Program-made: the position numbers and the translations under genes | The notes under the pieces: model-generated | Seen by the model: the letters and a program-made list of their open reading frames with translations, nothing else | Database searches by the model: none | Told to the model about the DNA's origin: nothing | Part shown: positions 36,232-46,356 of the stretch, in pieces | How the letters are laid out: each line of letters starts with the position of its first letter | Numbering within the stretch: the first letter of the stretch is position 1 | Origin: JBGVSA01 sp049840475 | Lineage (GTDB): Bacteria > Pseudomonadota > Gammaproteobacteria > Burkholderiales > Rhodocyclaceae | Assembly: GCA_049840475.1 (NCBI GenBank) | Contig: JASGKX010000003.1 | Span: 310,001-374,000 of the forward strand | Direction: 5' to 3' | DNA: 64,000 nt

Positions 36232-37203
36232 TCAGCCGCGAGCCGTCATGATGCGCAGCATGAGATCGCTGGCATCGGGCTTGTTGAGAATCGGCTGGTA
36301 GACCTGACGCATGCGCGAGATGAAGGACGTCTGGTTCTTGAGATCAAGAAACTTGACGCCTTGTTTTTCGAGCTTGGTGCGCAAAGCCGCGCTTTGCTTG
36401 GCCCACAGTTCGCGCATGGCAATGGCAGAGTTGTGGCCGGCCTCGCGGAAGACATTCTTTTCCGCATCCGACAGTTTTGCCCACAACTGGGTAGAAACGA
36501 TCAGCGCCTCGGGTTGCATGCTGTGATTGCTGACGAGGAAATTGGGCGCGTACTTGTAGTGTTCTTCCTTGGCGTAGGTGAAGATGTCTGTTTCCGCGCC
36601 GTCGAGTTCGTTGCTGGTGAAGGCCTTGGGCATCTGGTTTAGCGGCATCATCACCGCCGATCCGCCGAGCGACGTCACCATGGTGCGCAACGCTTCGCGG
36701 TCAGCCACGCGAAGGGTCTTGCCTTCGATGTCGGTGGCGTAGCCCGTCGGCTTTGTCTTCAGGTAGAACGAGCGCGAGCCGCCGTCATACCAGCCCAGCA
36801 CAATGAACCCCTTGGCAGCGAGCTTCTTTTCCAGACCTTTGCCCAGTTCGCCGTCCAGCGACTTCATCATTCCGCGTGTGTCCGAGAACATGAATGGCAG
36901 CGACAACACTTCCATTTCCGGGACGGCTTTGTACATGGGCGTGTTGCTGATGACGGCCACGTCGAGTTGGCCTTTTTCGACCAGCGGCAGTGCCTTGTAG
37001 ATGTCGCCAAGGGTGTCCTTGGTCTGGATCTGGCCGTCGAACTTGCCGCCGGTCTTGGCCTTGACTTCGTCCATGAACATCTTGAGACCCTGGTGCGAGG
37101 GGAACTCGTCACTCCCCTGGACCCATCCCTTGAGCGGATCGGCGTGCGCCAGCACGGGCAAAGCCAGACCCACCAGACATCCCAGCAACAATCGCCTCAG
37201 CAT
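36232..37203 (-). CDS. TRAP transporter substrate-binding protein (DctP/TAXI-type)
   Basis: 323 residues from MLRRLLLGCLVGLALPVLAH, a signal peptide; AAGGGAA lies 8 bases upstream. DctP fold: GWVQGSDEFPSHQGLKMFMD, ALPLVEKGQLDVAVISNTPM, the carboxylate-binding Arg in LKTKPTGYATDIEGKTLRVA, and NELDGAETDIF. Typical ligands are C4-dicarboxylates, sialic acid or other organic acids. No DctQ or DctM membrane genes are adjacent, so it is an orphan that must use a distant permease or act as a sensor. Confidence 0.85.
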   Translation of the reverse strand: MLRRLLLGCLVGLALPVLAHADPLKGWVQGSDEFPSHQGLKMFMDEVKAKTGGKFDGQIQTKDTLGDIYKALPLVEKGQLDVAVISNTPMYKAVPEMEVLSLPFMFSDTRGMMKSLDGELGKGLEKKLAAKGFIVLGWYDGGSRSFYLKTKPTGYATDIEGKTLRVADREALRTMVTSLGGSAVMMPLNQMPKAFTSNELDGAETDIFTYAKEEHYKYAPNFLVSNHSMQPEALIVSTQLWAKLSDAEKNVFREAGHNSAIAMRELWAKQSAALRTKLEKQGVKFLDLKNQTSFISRMRQVYQPILNKPDASDLMLRIMTARG

Positions 37204-37421
37204 TTTTTCGTTCCCTTGTGATTCAGCGCCGCTCAATGAATGAGGCGTCGCAAGTCGGCGAAGGGTATCGAGTTATGCAGTTAAGCGTTTTCCATAAACG
37301 CTGAACGGTCGGCGTCGCGCGCTATTCGATAGGGCGCGTATGGCGCATGCTTGGGTTGTCGCAGCCGGGACCGGTATCGGATAAAGCTGGTAAATCGATT
37401 GACCAACCGATTGCGGCGGCG

Positions 37422-38249
37422 TCAGCCGGCCGCGCGCCGAGCACGGATTTCGTCAACTGCGTCGGCAATCAGGCGACTGGCAATGCTGATTGGTGCGGGG
37501 AGTCCGGGCAGCGCGTCCACGTCGTACCAGCCGGCGTCTTCGATTTCGTTGGCTTGCGGCACGATGTTGCCGCTCACGTAGTCGGCATGAAAGGCCAGCA
37601 TGAGCGAGTGCGGAAAGGGCCACGACTGGCTGGAGAAATACCGCAGGTTGTTGATCGTGAGGCCAACTTCTTCGAGGACTTCCCGATGGATGCAGGTCTC
37701 TACGCTCTCGCCTGCTTCGACGAACCCTGCGAGCGCGCTATAGACGCCAGGCTTGAAGTGCGGTGAGCGGGCCAGCAACAACTGATCGCCACGCCGGATA
37801 AGGATCATGGCGGCAGGGGCGATGCGGGGATACTCCCGCAGGCCGCAGTTGGGGCATTCCTTGGCAGGTTCGCCAGCAACGACAAAGGTGGCCGTGCCAC
37901 AGGCGCCACAATGACGCGAGCGCAGGTCCCATGTCACCATCTGCTTGGCTCGCACGACGATGGCGGCGATCTGCACGGGCTGCGTGGCAAGCGCATCGCG
38001 CATGCCCTGGACGATCAGCCCTTCGGGCAGGGGCGTTCCCTTTGGCCAAGCCAGTGCCCGGCAGTCGCAGCCGGCAAGCGTGCCGATGATGTTGTCGCTG
38101 GCCGGAGCGCCCAGCGATGCCAGATCGGTCAGGCCCGGCAGGGCTTGGTTGGCGCGGAGGATGAGTTCGTCGCCTACGTACGTAAAGAGCAGCGCGTCGT
38201 CGGACGCTTGATGTCCCGCCAGGAATGACGGGAGAAAAGCCTCGGTCAT
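37422..38249 (-). CDS. nudC: NADH pyrophosphatase / NAD-decapping Nudix hydrolase
   Basis: 275 residues from MTEAFLPSFLAGHQ. Zinc ribbon with two Cys pairs (CGAC and CPNC) in the middle, Nudix box GFVEAGESVETCIHREVLEE, and the NudC-specific SQSWPFPHS motif that recognises NAD(H). It cleaves NADH to NMNH and AMP and removes NAD caps from RNA. The longer frame upstream to 38372 lacks conservation, so the ATG at 38249 is used. Confidence 0.92.
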   Translation of the reverse strand: MTEAFLPSFLAGHQASDDALLFTYVGDELILRANQALPGLTDLASLGAPASDNIIGTLAGCDCRALAWPKGTPLPEGLIVQGMRDALATQPVQIAAIVVRAKQMVTWDLRSRHCGACGTATFVVAGEPAKECPNCGLREYPRIAPAAMILIRRGDQLLLARSPHFKPGVYSALAGFVEAGESVETCIHREVLEEVGLTINNLRYFSSQSWPFPHSLMLAFHADYVSGNIVPQANEIEDAGWYDVDALPGLPAPISIASRLIADAVDEIRARRAAG

Positions 38250-38466
38250 GTTCGATTCACTTGGTCGAAGGACTCGTGCCGGATATGTGTTGCACGAGTC
38301 TGGCGCCAGCACTGTGGCGCCGTGGATGGTCTTGGGAATGCGCATTCGCGTGTGCCGGCAGCGCATTCCCAAGGCGACCCTTGACGACTTTTCCGTTCAA
38401 AGCCGGCCCAGTCGCAACGTCCGACATTATCATTCTTCCCTTTGACTGTTACAGAAGGAGCGCCTC

Positions 38467-39135
38467 ATGGCCGAACCCGTTACCACTTCCACCGGACTTG
38501 TCATCGAGGACATCGTCCAGGGCTCGGGCACCGAAGCCAAGGCTGGCAGCAACGTTGCCGTCCATTACACCGGCTGGCTCACCGATGGCGCCAAGTTCGA
38601 TTCCAGCAAGGATCGTAATCAGCCGTTCAGTTTCGAGCTGGGCGGTCGCCAGGTCATTCCCGGCTGGGATGAGGGCGTGCAGGGCATGAAGGTGGGCGGC
38701 ACGCGCAAGCTGACGATTCCGTCCGAACTGGGGTATGGCACGCGTGGCGCGGGCGGCGTGATTCCGCCCAATGCCACGCTGGTGTTTGAAATTGAGCTGC
38801 TCGACGTGCTCTCCGATCTGACGATCGAGGACAGCGTTTTCGGTACGGGCGCCGAGGCCAAGCCGGGCCGTACGGTCGTGGTCCATTACACCGGATGGCT
38901 GCTTGACGGCACCAAGTTCGATTCGAGCAAGGACCGTGGTGAACCGTTCAGCTTCGATCTGGGCCGTCGTCAGGTCATTTCTGGCTGGGATAAAGGCGTG
39001 GCGGGCATGAAGGTCGGTGGCACGCGCAAGCTGACGATTCCCTCCCACATGGGCTATGGCGCGCGCGGCGCGGGCGGCGTGATTCCGCCCAATGCCACGC
39101 TGGTCTTCGAGGTTGAACTGCTGGACGTGCTCTAA
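38467..39135 (+). CDS. FKBP-type peptidyl-prolyl isomerase with two tandem domains
   Basis: 222 residues, twice a usual FKBP. Domain 1 is about residues 1-110, domain 2 about 112-222. Each has VHYTGWLxDGxKFDSSKDR, the GWDxGVxGMKVGGTRKLTIP loop and ends GxGGVIPPNATLVFE(I/V)ELLDVL. About three quarters of the positions match between halves, so this is an internal duplication within one gene. All hydrophobic pocket residues look intact in both, so both should be active prolyl isomerases. No signal peptide: cytosolic. A strong AAGGAG precedes the ATG. Confidence 0.92.
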   Translation: MAEPVTTSTGLVIEDIVQGSGTEAKAGSNVAVHYTGWLTDGAKFDSSKDRNQPFSFELGGRQVIPGWDEGVQGMKVGGTRKLTIPSELGYGTRGAGGVIPPNATLVFEIELLDVLSDLTIEDSVFGTGAEAKPGRTVVVHYTGWLLDGTKFDSSKDRGEPFSFDLGRRQVISGWDKGVAGMKVGGTRKLTIPSHMGYGARGAGGVIPPNATLVFEVELLDVL

Positions 39136-39154
39136 AGTGCTCGGCCGCCGTAGA

Positions 39155-39181
39155 ACGGGCATGCGTTGGCGTGCCCGTTTT
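39155..39181 (+). terminator. Terminator after the tandem FKBP
   Basis: A 10-bp stem (ACGGGCATGC / GCGTGCCCGT, one G-T pair) with a GTTG loop and a TTTT tail; lies 20 bases after the stop and before the convergent DUF4124 gene. Confidence 0.7.
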
Positions 39182-39188
39182 GCGGATG

Positions 39189-39734
39189 TCACTCCCAGCG
39201 CTCGAACGACCACCCGCGCTTGGGCGTTTGCGTCGGCTGAGGCATGGGTTTAGGCACTGGATCGGGTTTAGGTTTGGGCGGGCGTGGTGGTTCAGGCCGA
39301 GGCGGGTAAGGCGGGCGGGGATGCTGCGGCGCGGCAGTCCAGACCGGCCACCATGGCGTTTCGGCATAGCCATTCCACGGCGGAGTGAGCATCGCGTTGA
39401 CTTCGTTTTCGCAATCGACACCACGGTTCTGCTGGCATTGCGCGAGCATGCGGGCGCGTAATTGGTCCTGCGGATCGACGGCAGCCGCTGGCTGTGGCGG
39501 TACGCTGGGTGCAACAGATGGCGCAGGAGCCGGCGGCGTGGCAGGTTGTGCTGGCGCACGCGGCCCTGCCGGGACGACGTTGACATTGGCATCGACGCGC
39601 CGCGCCGATACGCCTGCAGGTGGCGTGTCGCCGTAGTGCACCTTGCCGTCGCGGTCTGTCCAGCGATACACATCGGCCATGGCGTTGGCCGATGCAAGCA
39701 GCAGGCAGGCGAGGGCGGTTGCGCTGAGTCTCAT
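39189..39734 (-). CDS. DUF4124-domain protein
   Basis: 181 residues. Signal peptide (LACLLLASANAMA), then the DUF4124 segment DVYRWTDRDGKVHYGDTPPA. The rest is Pro-rich with a PPRPEPPRPPKPKPDPVPKP tail, likely extended in the periplasm. Common in Burkholderiales; function unknown. Ends against the FKBP terminator. Confidence 0.8.
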   Translation of the reverse strand: MRLSATALACLLLASANAMADVYRWTDRDGKVHYGDTPPAGVSARRVDANVNVVPAGPRAPAQPATPPAPAPSVAPSVPPQPAAAVDPQDQLRARMLAQCQQNRGVDCENEVNAMLTPPWNGYAETPWWPVWTAAPQHPRPPYPPRPEPPRPPKPKPDPVPKPMPQPTQTPKRGWSFERWE

Positions 39735-39776
39735 GTTTTCAGTTTAGTCGGGCTCCACATTCAGTAGAACAACACT

Positions 39777-40262
39777 ATGAGTCATCACGACAAGACACCC
39801 GTGACGGCTGCCGTTCGCGTGCTGCGGGCGCACAAGGCCGATTTCACGCACCACCTCTACGAATACGAAGAGCACGGCGGCACGTCGGTGAGCAGCCGCG
39901 AGCTGGGTGTGCCCGAACATGCTGTCGTCAAGACGCTCATCATGGAAGATGAGCATAAGCATCCGCTGATTGTTCTGATGCACGGTGACCGAGAGGTCTC
40001 GACCAAGAACCTTGCGCGGCATATCGGCGCAAAGACTATCGTGCCGTGCAGCCCGGACGTGGCCAACCGCCATTCCGGCTACATGGTCGGCGGCACCAGC
40101 CCGTTCGGAACGCGCAAAGAGATGCCGGTTTATATGGAGCGCAGCATCGCCGCGCTCGACAGGATCTACATCAACGGCGGCAAGCGTGGCTATCTGGTAG
40201 GACTCTCGCCGCAGACGGTGATCGATATTCTCAAGCCCGAACTGGTTAACGCAGCGGCGTGA
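39777..40262 (+). CDS. ybaK: YbaK/EbsC-family aminoacyl-tRNA deacylase
   Basis: 161 residues. The fold of ProX/YbaK editing domains: AAVRVLRAHKADFTHHLYEY, VVKTLIMEDEHKHPLIVLMH, the central Lys in STKNLARHIG, and the GYMVGGTSPFGTRK loop. It hydrolyses Cys-tRNA(Pro) made by prolyl-tRNA synthetase. A convergent corA gene follows after 30 bases. Confidence 0.9.
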   Translation: MSHHDKTPVTAAVRVLRAHKADFTHHLYEYEEHGGTSVSSRELGVPEHAVVKTLIMEDEHKHPLIVLMHGDREVSTKNLARHIGAKTIVPCSPDVANRHSGYMVGGTSPFGTRKEMPVYMERSIAALDRIYINGGKRGYLVGLSPQTVIDILKPELVNAAA

Positions 40263-40292
40263 GCGTTTTGCCCGTTGCCGCTGCGTATTGCG

Positions 40293-41396
40293 TCAGTTGC
40301 GCTTGATTGCCCACCACCGCAGCCAGTAGAGCAGCCCGACCAACGAGCAGCCGGCAAGCAGGATGATGATGAGCGAAATCTCCCATCCTCCGTACGCATC
40401 GAGAAACGGCATGTGCTGGAAATTCATGCCGAAGAAGCCGGTCACCAGCGAGGCGGGTGCCAGCAACGTGGTGACGACCGTGAGCACACGGACTTCAGCG
40501 TTGAGGCGGTTGCTGACCGTCGAAAGGTGGATGTCGAGCAGATCACCGATCTGGTCGCGCAACGCGTCGAGCTGATCGATGATATGAACGGCGTGGTCGT
40601 AGATGTCGCGGAAGTACAACTGAGTCTCAGGCTGCAGCAGGGGGCCTTGCCGCAGCAGCACGTTGACCACTTCGCGCGTTGGCCAGATGGCGCGGCGGAC
40701 TTCAAGCACCTCGCGTTTGTAGTGGTTGATATCGGCGATCGGACGGTTTGCCGTGCTGCTCATGATGTCGTCTTCGAGCAGTTCGATGTCGTCGCCAATT
40801 GCCTCGACTACGATGAAATACCGGTCGACGACGGCATCGATGAGGGCATGCAGCAGGGCGTCCGGACCTGCGCGGCGCAGGGCGCAGCCATCCTGGCGCA
40901 GTCGTTCACGGACCGGATCGAAGAGGCCTGTGGGGCGCTCCTGGAAGCTCAGAACGAAGTTCTTGCCCAGCACCAGGCTGATCTGGTCGCTCGATGCATC
41001 GTGCGTGGCATTGTCATAGTTGAAGGCGCGCATGACGACGAAAAGGTACTCTCCGTAGTCATCCACCTTGGGGCGCTGCTGTGTGTGGGCGATGTCTTCG
41101 AGCACAAGCGGGTGCAGGCCAAAGCGAGCACCGATTTCGCGCATGACCTCCGCTTCGTGCAGACCGTGAACATTTAACCAAAGACCACGGTGCTGGCGGG
41201 TGTATTGACGTGAGTCATTAATTGACTTGAAAGTGACTTCCGTCAGAGCTTCGGCGTCATAGTCGAATAAAGTAATCGTCGGATTTTTAACCTTGATTTC
41301 GCCTACATAATCGATGCTGCCAGGTGGGCGTCCCACCTTCGGCGTATAGGCCAAGTGGCGTTTTTTTCGGGGTTTGCGATCTGTACGTTTTGGCAT
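40293..41396 (-). CDS. corA: CorA-family Mg2+/Co2+ transporter
   Basis: 367 residues. Large cytosolic domain, then two C-terminal helices with the selectivity motif GMN in GFFGMNFQHMPFLDAYGG between them; second helix WEISLIIILLAGCSLVGLLY. It forms a pentameric Mg2+ channel in the inner membrane. The first 30 residues are unusually basic. Divergent from pntAA, with 96 bases between starts. Confidence 0.92.
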   Translation of the reverse strand: MPKRTDRKPRKKRHLAYTPKVGRPPGSIDYVGEIKVKNPTITLFDYDAEALTEVTFKSINDSRQYTRQHRGLWLNVHGLHEAEVMREIGARFGLHPLVLEDIAHTQQRPKVDDYGEYLFVVMRAFNYDNATHDASSDQISLVLGKNFVLSFQERPTGLFDPVRERLRQDGCALRRAGPDALLHALIDAVVDRYFIVVEAIGDDIELLEDDIMSSTANRPIADINHYKREVLEVRRAIWPTREVVNVLLRQGPLLQPETQLYFRDIYDHAVHIIDQLDALRDQIGDLLDIHLSTVSNRLNAEVRVLTVVTTLLAPASLVTGFFGMNFQHMPFLDAYGGWEISLIIILLAGCSLVGLLYWLRWWAIKRN

Positions 41397-41492
41397 GCGG
41401 ACGATCCGGCGATTGGCACGGGTCTTTTATGATGCATCGTTGGTGCGTCCGTGGTATAGAGGCGAGGCCTCATTTCTCGACAGGGAGAGTCA

Positions 41493-42617
41493 ATGTCCTG
41501 GACTATCGGAGTCTTGCAGGATGGCGATACCGCCGAGCGGCGTATTCCGCTCACGCCCGATGTGGCGAAGAAGTTCCAGCAACTGGGCGCAAGTATCGTG
41601 CTGCAACGCGGTGCCACCGCGGGTGCCTTTCTGGGTGAAGGCGATTACGCCGATGTCAAATGGGTCGATGGTGCCGCCGAAGTCGTGGCCCAGTCTGACT
41701 GCCTGCTGACGGTCAGCCCGCCGCCGGCCGAAATCATTGGCCAGCTCAAGCCGGGTGCGGTGCTGCTGGGCCTGCTGCAACCTTATGCCAGCGCCGAGCG
41801 CATCCAGCAGTTGCAGGCTGGTCAGATCACTGCGTTCCCGATGGAACTGCTGCCGCGTATCTCGCGTGCGCAGAGCATGGACATTCTCTCCTCGCAGGCT
41901 GCCTGCGCAGGCTATGAATGCGTGCTGATCGCTGCCGCCAAGTGCCCGAAGTTCTTTCCGATGCTGACCTATGCCGCTGGCACCATCCGCCCGGCGCGTG
42001 TGCTCATCATCGGTGCCGGTGTGGCGGGCCTGCAGGCCATCGCTACCGCCAAGCGCCTGGGGGCCATGGTCGAGGCGTATGACGTGCGCCCCGAAACCCG
42101 CGAGCAGATCGAATCGCTCGGCGCCAAATTCGTTGACACCGGCGTGTCGGCGGCTGGTACTGGCGGCTATGCCCGCGAGCTGACCGACGACGAAAAGCGT
42201 CAGCAAGCCGAAAAACTGGCCAAGGCCATTGCCCAGTGCGACGTGCTGATCACCACGGCGGCCGTGCCGGGCAAGCGTGCTCCGCGCATCGTCACCGCTG
42301 ACATGGTGGCCGGCATGAAGGCCGGCTCGCTCATCGTTGACATGGCGGCTGAAACCGGCGGCAACGTCGAAGGCTGCGTGGCTGGCGCCGAAACCCAGAT
42401 CGGCCGCGTGTTGCTGATCGGGCCGACGCACTTGCCCAGCCGCATGCCGGTGCATGCCTCGGAGATGTTCTCCAAGAACCTGTTCAACTTCATCAGCCCG
42501 ATGCTCAAGGAAGGCGTACTGACGCTGGACTGGGAGGACGAAGTCCTGGCTGGCGCGTGCCTGACGCATGCGGGCGAAGTTCGCCATGCCGGCGTCAAGC
42601 AGGTGCTTGGACTCTGA
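41493..42617 (+). CDS. pntAA: NAD(P) transhydrogenase subunit alpha part 1
   Basis: 374 residues. The soluble NAD(H)-binding domain I: DGDTAERRIPLTPDVAKKFQ, Rossmann motif VLIIGAGVAGLQAI, and MAAETGGNVEGCVAG at the C-terminal end. The split three-gene form (pntAA, pntAB, pntB) is typical of alpha- and betaproteobacteria, unlike the two-gene E. coli form. GGGAG precedes the ATG. It drives NADPH production using the proton gradient. Confidence 0.92.
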   Translation: MSWTIGVLQDGDTAERRIPLTPDVAKKFQQLGASIVLQRGATAGAFLGEGDYADVKWVDGAAEVVAQSDCLLTVSPPPAEIIGQLKPGAVLLGLLQPYASAERIQQLQAGQITAFPMELLPRISRAQSMDILSSQAACAGYECVLIAAAKCPKFFPMLTYAAGTIRPARVLIIGAGVAGLQAIATAKRLGAMVEAYDVRPETREQIESLGAKFVDTGVSAAGTGGYARELTDDEKRQQAEKLAKAIAQCDVLITTAAVPGKRAPRIVTADMVAGMKAGSLIVDMAAETGGNVEGCVAGAETQIGRVLLIGPTHLPSRMPVHASEMFSKNLFNFISPMLKEGVLTLDWEDEVLAGACLTHAGEVRHAGVKQVLGL

Positions 42618-42689
42618 TCGACCGAACGAGCGGGGCCGGCTGCTGAAGGCCCCGTACTGAACATCTTCCTTCTCGCTACGGGAGAACCC

Positions 42690-42985
42690 ATGGAAGGCTT
42701 TACTGCACTTTATATTTTCATGCTGGCGGCATTCACCGGCTACGAGGTGATTTCGCGCGTGCCAGTGATTCTGCATACGCCGCTGATGTCTGGCTCCAAC
42801 TTTGTCCACGGCGTTGTCGTGGTGGGCGCAATGGTGGCGTTGGGCCACGCCGAGACCCCGGTCGAGCAGGCCATCGGCTTCTTCGCCGTATTGCTGGGCG
42901 CGGCCAACGCGGCTGGCGGGTACGTGGTCACCGAACGCATGCTGGCCATGTTCAAGTCCGACAAGAATAAGAAGGAGGGCGCGTA

Positions 42986-42986
<1 letters not shown>
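42690..42986 (+). CDS. pntAB: NAD(P) transhydrogenase subunit alpha part 2
   Basis: 98 residues, three membrane helices: the first follows FTALYIFMLAAFTGYEVISR, with SGSNFVHGVVVVGAMVALGH and GFFAVLLGAANAAGGYVVTE. This is the membrane half of the split alpha subunit and forms part of the proton channel. Stop and pntB start overlap (TAATG), so translation is coupled. Confidence 0.92.
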
Positions 42987-44362
<1,376 letters not shown>

Positions 44363-44386
44363 TAAAGCTGCGGGTCATGCTCAAGA

Positions 44387-44416
44387 ACGGGCACTTTCGG
44401 GTGCCCGTTTTTTTTG
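44387..44416 (+). terminator. Rho-independent terminator after pntB
   Basis: Stem ACGGGCAC / GTGCCCGT (44387-44394, 44401-44408), loop TTTCGG, then a run of nine T. It separates pntB from the convergent outer-membrane protein gene and could also serve that gene from the other strand. Confidence 0.88.
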
Positions 44417-44427
44417 GGCAGCGATCA

Positions 44428-45648
44428 TCAGAATGCCTGACCGACACCCAGATAGGTCGCCGTGCCATCGCGTCCCCAGCCAACGTCCAGCCTGAGATCG
44501 ACCGGGTTGCGTTCTCCGAGTCGGTATCGGATGCCACCGCCGATGCTCCATAGCACCTGTTTCTGCCACAGTTCCCCCACTTCGGGGGCAACGGCTCCCA
44601 ATCCTGCGAAAGCCGCGGCGCTCCATTTGGCGTTGAAGCGATGGCGGAATTCGCCCTGCGCGTCGTACATCATGCGGTCGCGATAGCGGCCGGACTTATA
44701 GCCGCGCAGATCGCTGCGTGAGCCGAAGCGAGAAAGCTCGTAATAGGGCACATCGCCATAGCTCAGGCGCAACAATGCACGTAGCGCGAGCACGTCGTCG
44801 GCGCCATAGCCGAGATAGCGGTTGTAGGTGAACTGATAGGTGCTGAAGGTGTTGTCCGCGCCAAAGGCATCGTCGAAGTAGTCGGCCGTTGCGTTGAAAA
44901 AGCTGCCCCGGGTCGGGTAGAAGTTGTTGTCGCGCGTGTCGTACTGTAGTTGCGCACCCAGGGATACCTGCGTCTGTTTTGCCGAGCCGTTGACGGGGAG
45001 GTCCGCCCGAAGGTCATCGGGAATGTCATGCGCGGTCGCGTCGATGCTCTGATAGTGGAGGCGTGGTCCCAGATACCAGCCTGACCACAATTGGCGTGCC
45101 AGCACCAGAAAGACGTGGGCGGTCTTCTGCGACACCGGGATCGATTCGTCACGTGAACCCGCCTCGCTGCCGATGCCGTAGTAATCATATTTGTATTGAC
45201 CGAATCCACCCGCGCCGACGAAGCGCCAACGGTCATTGTCAAAGTGGCCAATGTAGGCGCCGCCCCCTCCGTACGAGCCTTTTTCCGTGCCACCGATGCC
45301 AAATCCAATGATGTCCGGTTTGCCACCGGCTTCGGGCGGATGAAAGATGTACTGCGCCTTGAGCGATAGCCCCAATTTTTGCGAAGGGTTATAGGACGGG
45401 ACTGGCACGACGATCCATTCGCTGGCCGTGCGTGCCGGCTTGGGTACGACGTCCGGCAACGATTGCGTGGGCCCCAGCGGCAGGCTGTCCTGACCTGCGG
45501 ATGGGGCCCATTCGTCAGAATCGTTGACCGGACGCGGGGCGTTGGCGGGGTCCTGCGTTGCCTGTTGCGCAAACGTTGGCGGACACGCAAGCAGGGCGGC
45601 AGACCAAAGCAAGGCGCGGAGGCGCGTCGTAGCTCGCGGCATGGGCAT
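44428..45648 (-). CDS. BamA/D15-family outer membrane beta-barrel protein
   Basis: 406 residues. Signal peptide (RALLWSAALLACPPTFAQ), a Pro-rich linker, then alternating aromatic strands (YIGHFDNDRWRFVGAGGFGQ, YDTRDNNFYPTRGSFFNATA, RFGSRSDLRGYKSGRYRDRM) ending in Gln-Ala-Phe, the C-terminal Phe recognised by the Bam machine. The domain is of the bacterial surface antigen (D15) type, but POTRA domains are absent, so it is not BamA or TamA itself. Function unknown. Confidence 0.8.
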   Translation of the reverse strand: MPMPRATTRLRALLWSAALLACPPTFAQQATQDPANAPRPVNDSDEWAPSAGQDSLPLGPTQSLPDVVPKPARTASEWIVVPVPSYNPSQKLGLSLKAQYIFHPPEAGGKPDIIGFGIGGTEKGSYGGGGAYIGHFDNDRWRFVGAGGFGQYKYDYYGIGSEAGSRDESIPVSQKTAHVFLVLARQLWSGWYLGPRLHYQSIDATAHDIPDDLRADLPVNGSAKQTQVSLGAQLQYDTRDNNFYPTRGSFFNATADYFDDAFGADNTFSTYQFTYNRYLGYGADDVLALRALLRLSYGDVPYYELSRFGSRSDLRGYKSGRYRDRMMYDAQGEFRHRFNAKWSAAAFAGLGAVAPEVGELWQKQVLWSIGGGIRYRLGERNPVDLRLDVGWGRDGTATYLGVGQAF

Positions 45649-45708
45649 CCGTCAGTAACGGCGATGCACTCAATGTAGTCGTCATGCATCGTCGCGACGA
45701 GTGCAACG

Positions 45709-46251
45709 TCAGTGCGCCAGCCGTTGTTGCTTGCGCCGTCGATATTCACGAATCAGGTGCCAACGCCAGATTGTCCAGACGAGGAAGTAGCCTGTCGCAG
45801 CGAGCAACGTCGCCAGTACGGCCAATCCCAATGCCAGTGGCGTTCCGAGCCCCGCTAGCCAATCAAACAGCGCGTGTCCCCATTCGGAAAACGTCATGTC
45901 GCCCATCTCAGGTGGATAGACGAATTTACCGCCATTGCCCAACAAAGCGTTGCCGATCCAATACGCCACCACGTATAGCGGAACGATGGTGAAAGGATTT
46001 GTGTAGAAGGTGGTCACCACCGCCACCGGCAGATTCACACGGAAGATCACACAGGCGACGACAGAGCTGATTACCTGTAATGGTCCGGGAATCAGCCCAC
46101 AGAACATGCCGACTGCCACCCCGCCTGCTGCAGAACGTCTGTTCAGATGCCACATGGCGGGGTGAAGAAATGTCTCGCCGAGCATGTTCAGCCAGCGGTT
46201 GCATCGCAGGTTCTCGGCGTCAGGGGTGAAGCGTTTGAAGAGCCTTCGCAT
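45709..46251 (-). CDS. DUF2062 membrane protein
   Basis: 180 residues. DUF2062 hallmarks: HPAMWHLNRRSAAGGVAVGM, FCGLIPGPLQVISSVVACVI, VTTFYTNPFTIVPLYVVAYW; three or four membrane helices. Commonly adjacent to comEC in Burkholderiales, as here (divergent, 105 bases apart). Function unknown. Confidence 0.85.
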   Translation of the reverse strand: MRRLFKRFTPDAENLRCNRWLNMLGETFLHPAMWHLNRRSAAGGVAVGMFCGLIPGPLQVISSVVACVIFRVNLPVAVVTTFYTNPFTIVPLYVVAYWIGNALLGNGGKFVYPPEMGDMTFSEWGHALFDWLAGLGTPLALGLAVLATLLAATGYFLVWTIWRWHLIREYRRRKQQRLAH

Positions 46252-46356
46252 GGTGTGAGACGTCGTCAGATCATTCTTGGTTTGTCCAAGTTCGTTGGAC
46301 GGATCTCTTTGAGATAGTTCATCGGCGAGCCCCTAATCGAGTGCTTCAATCGCTCG

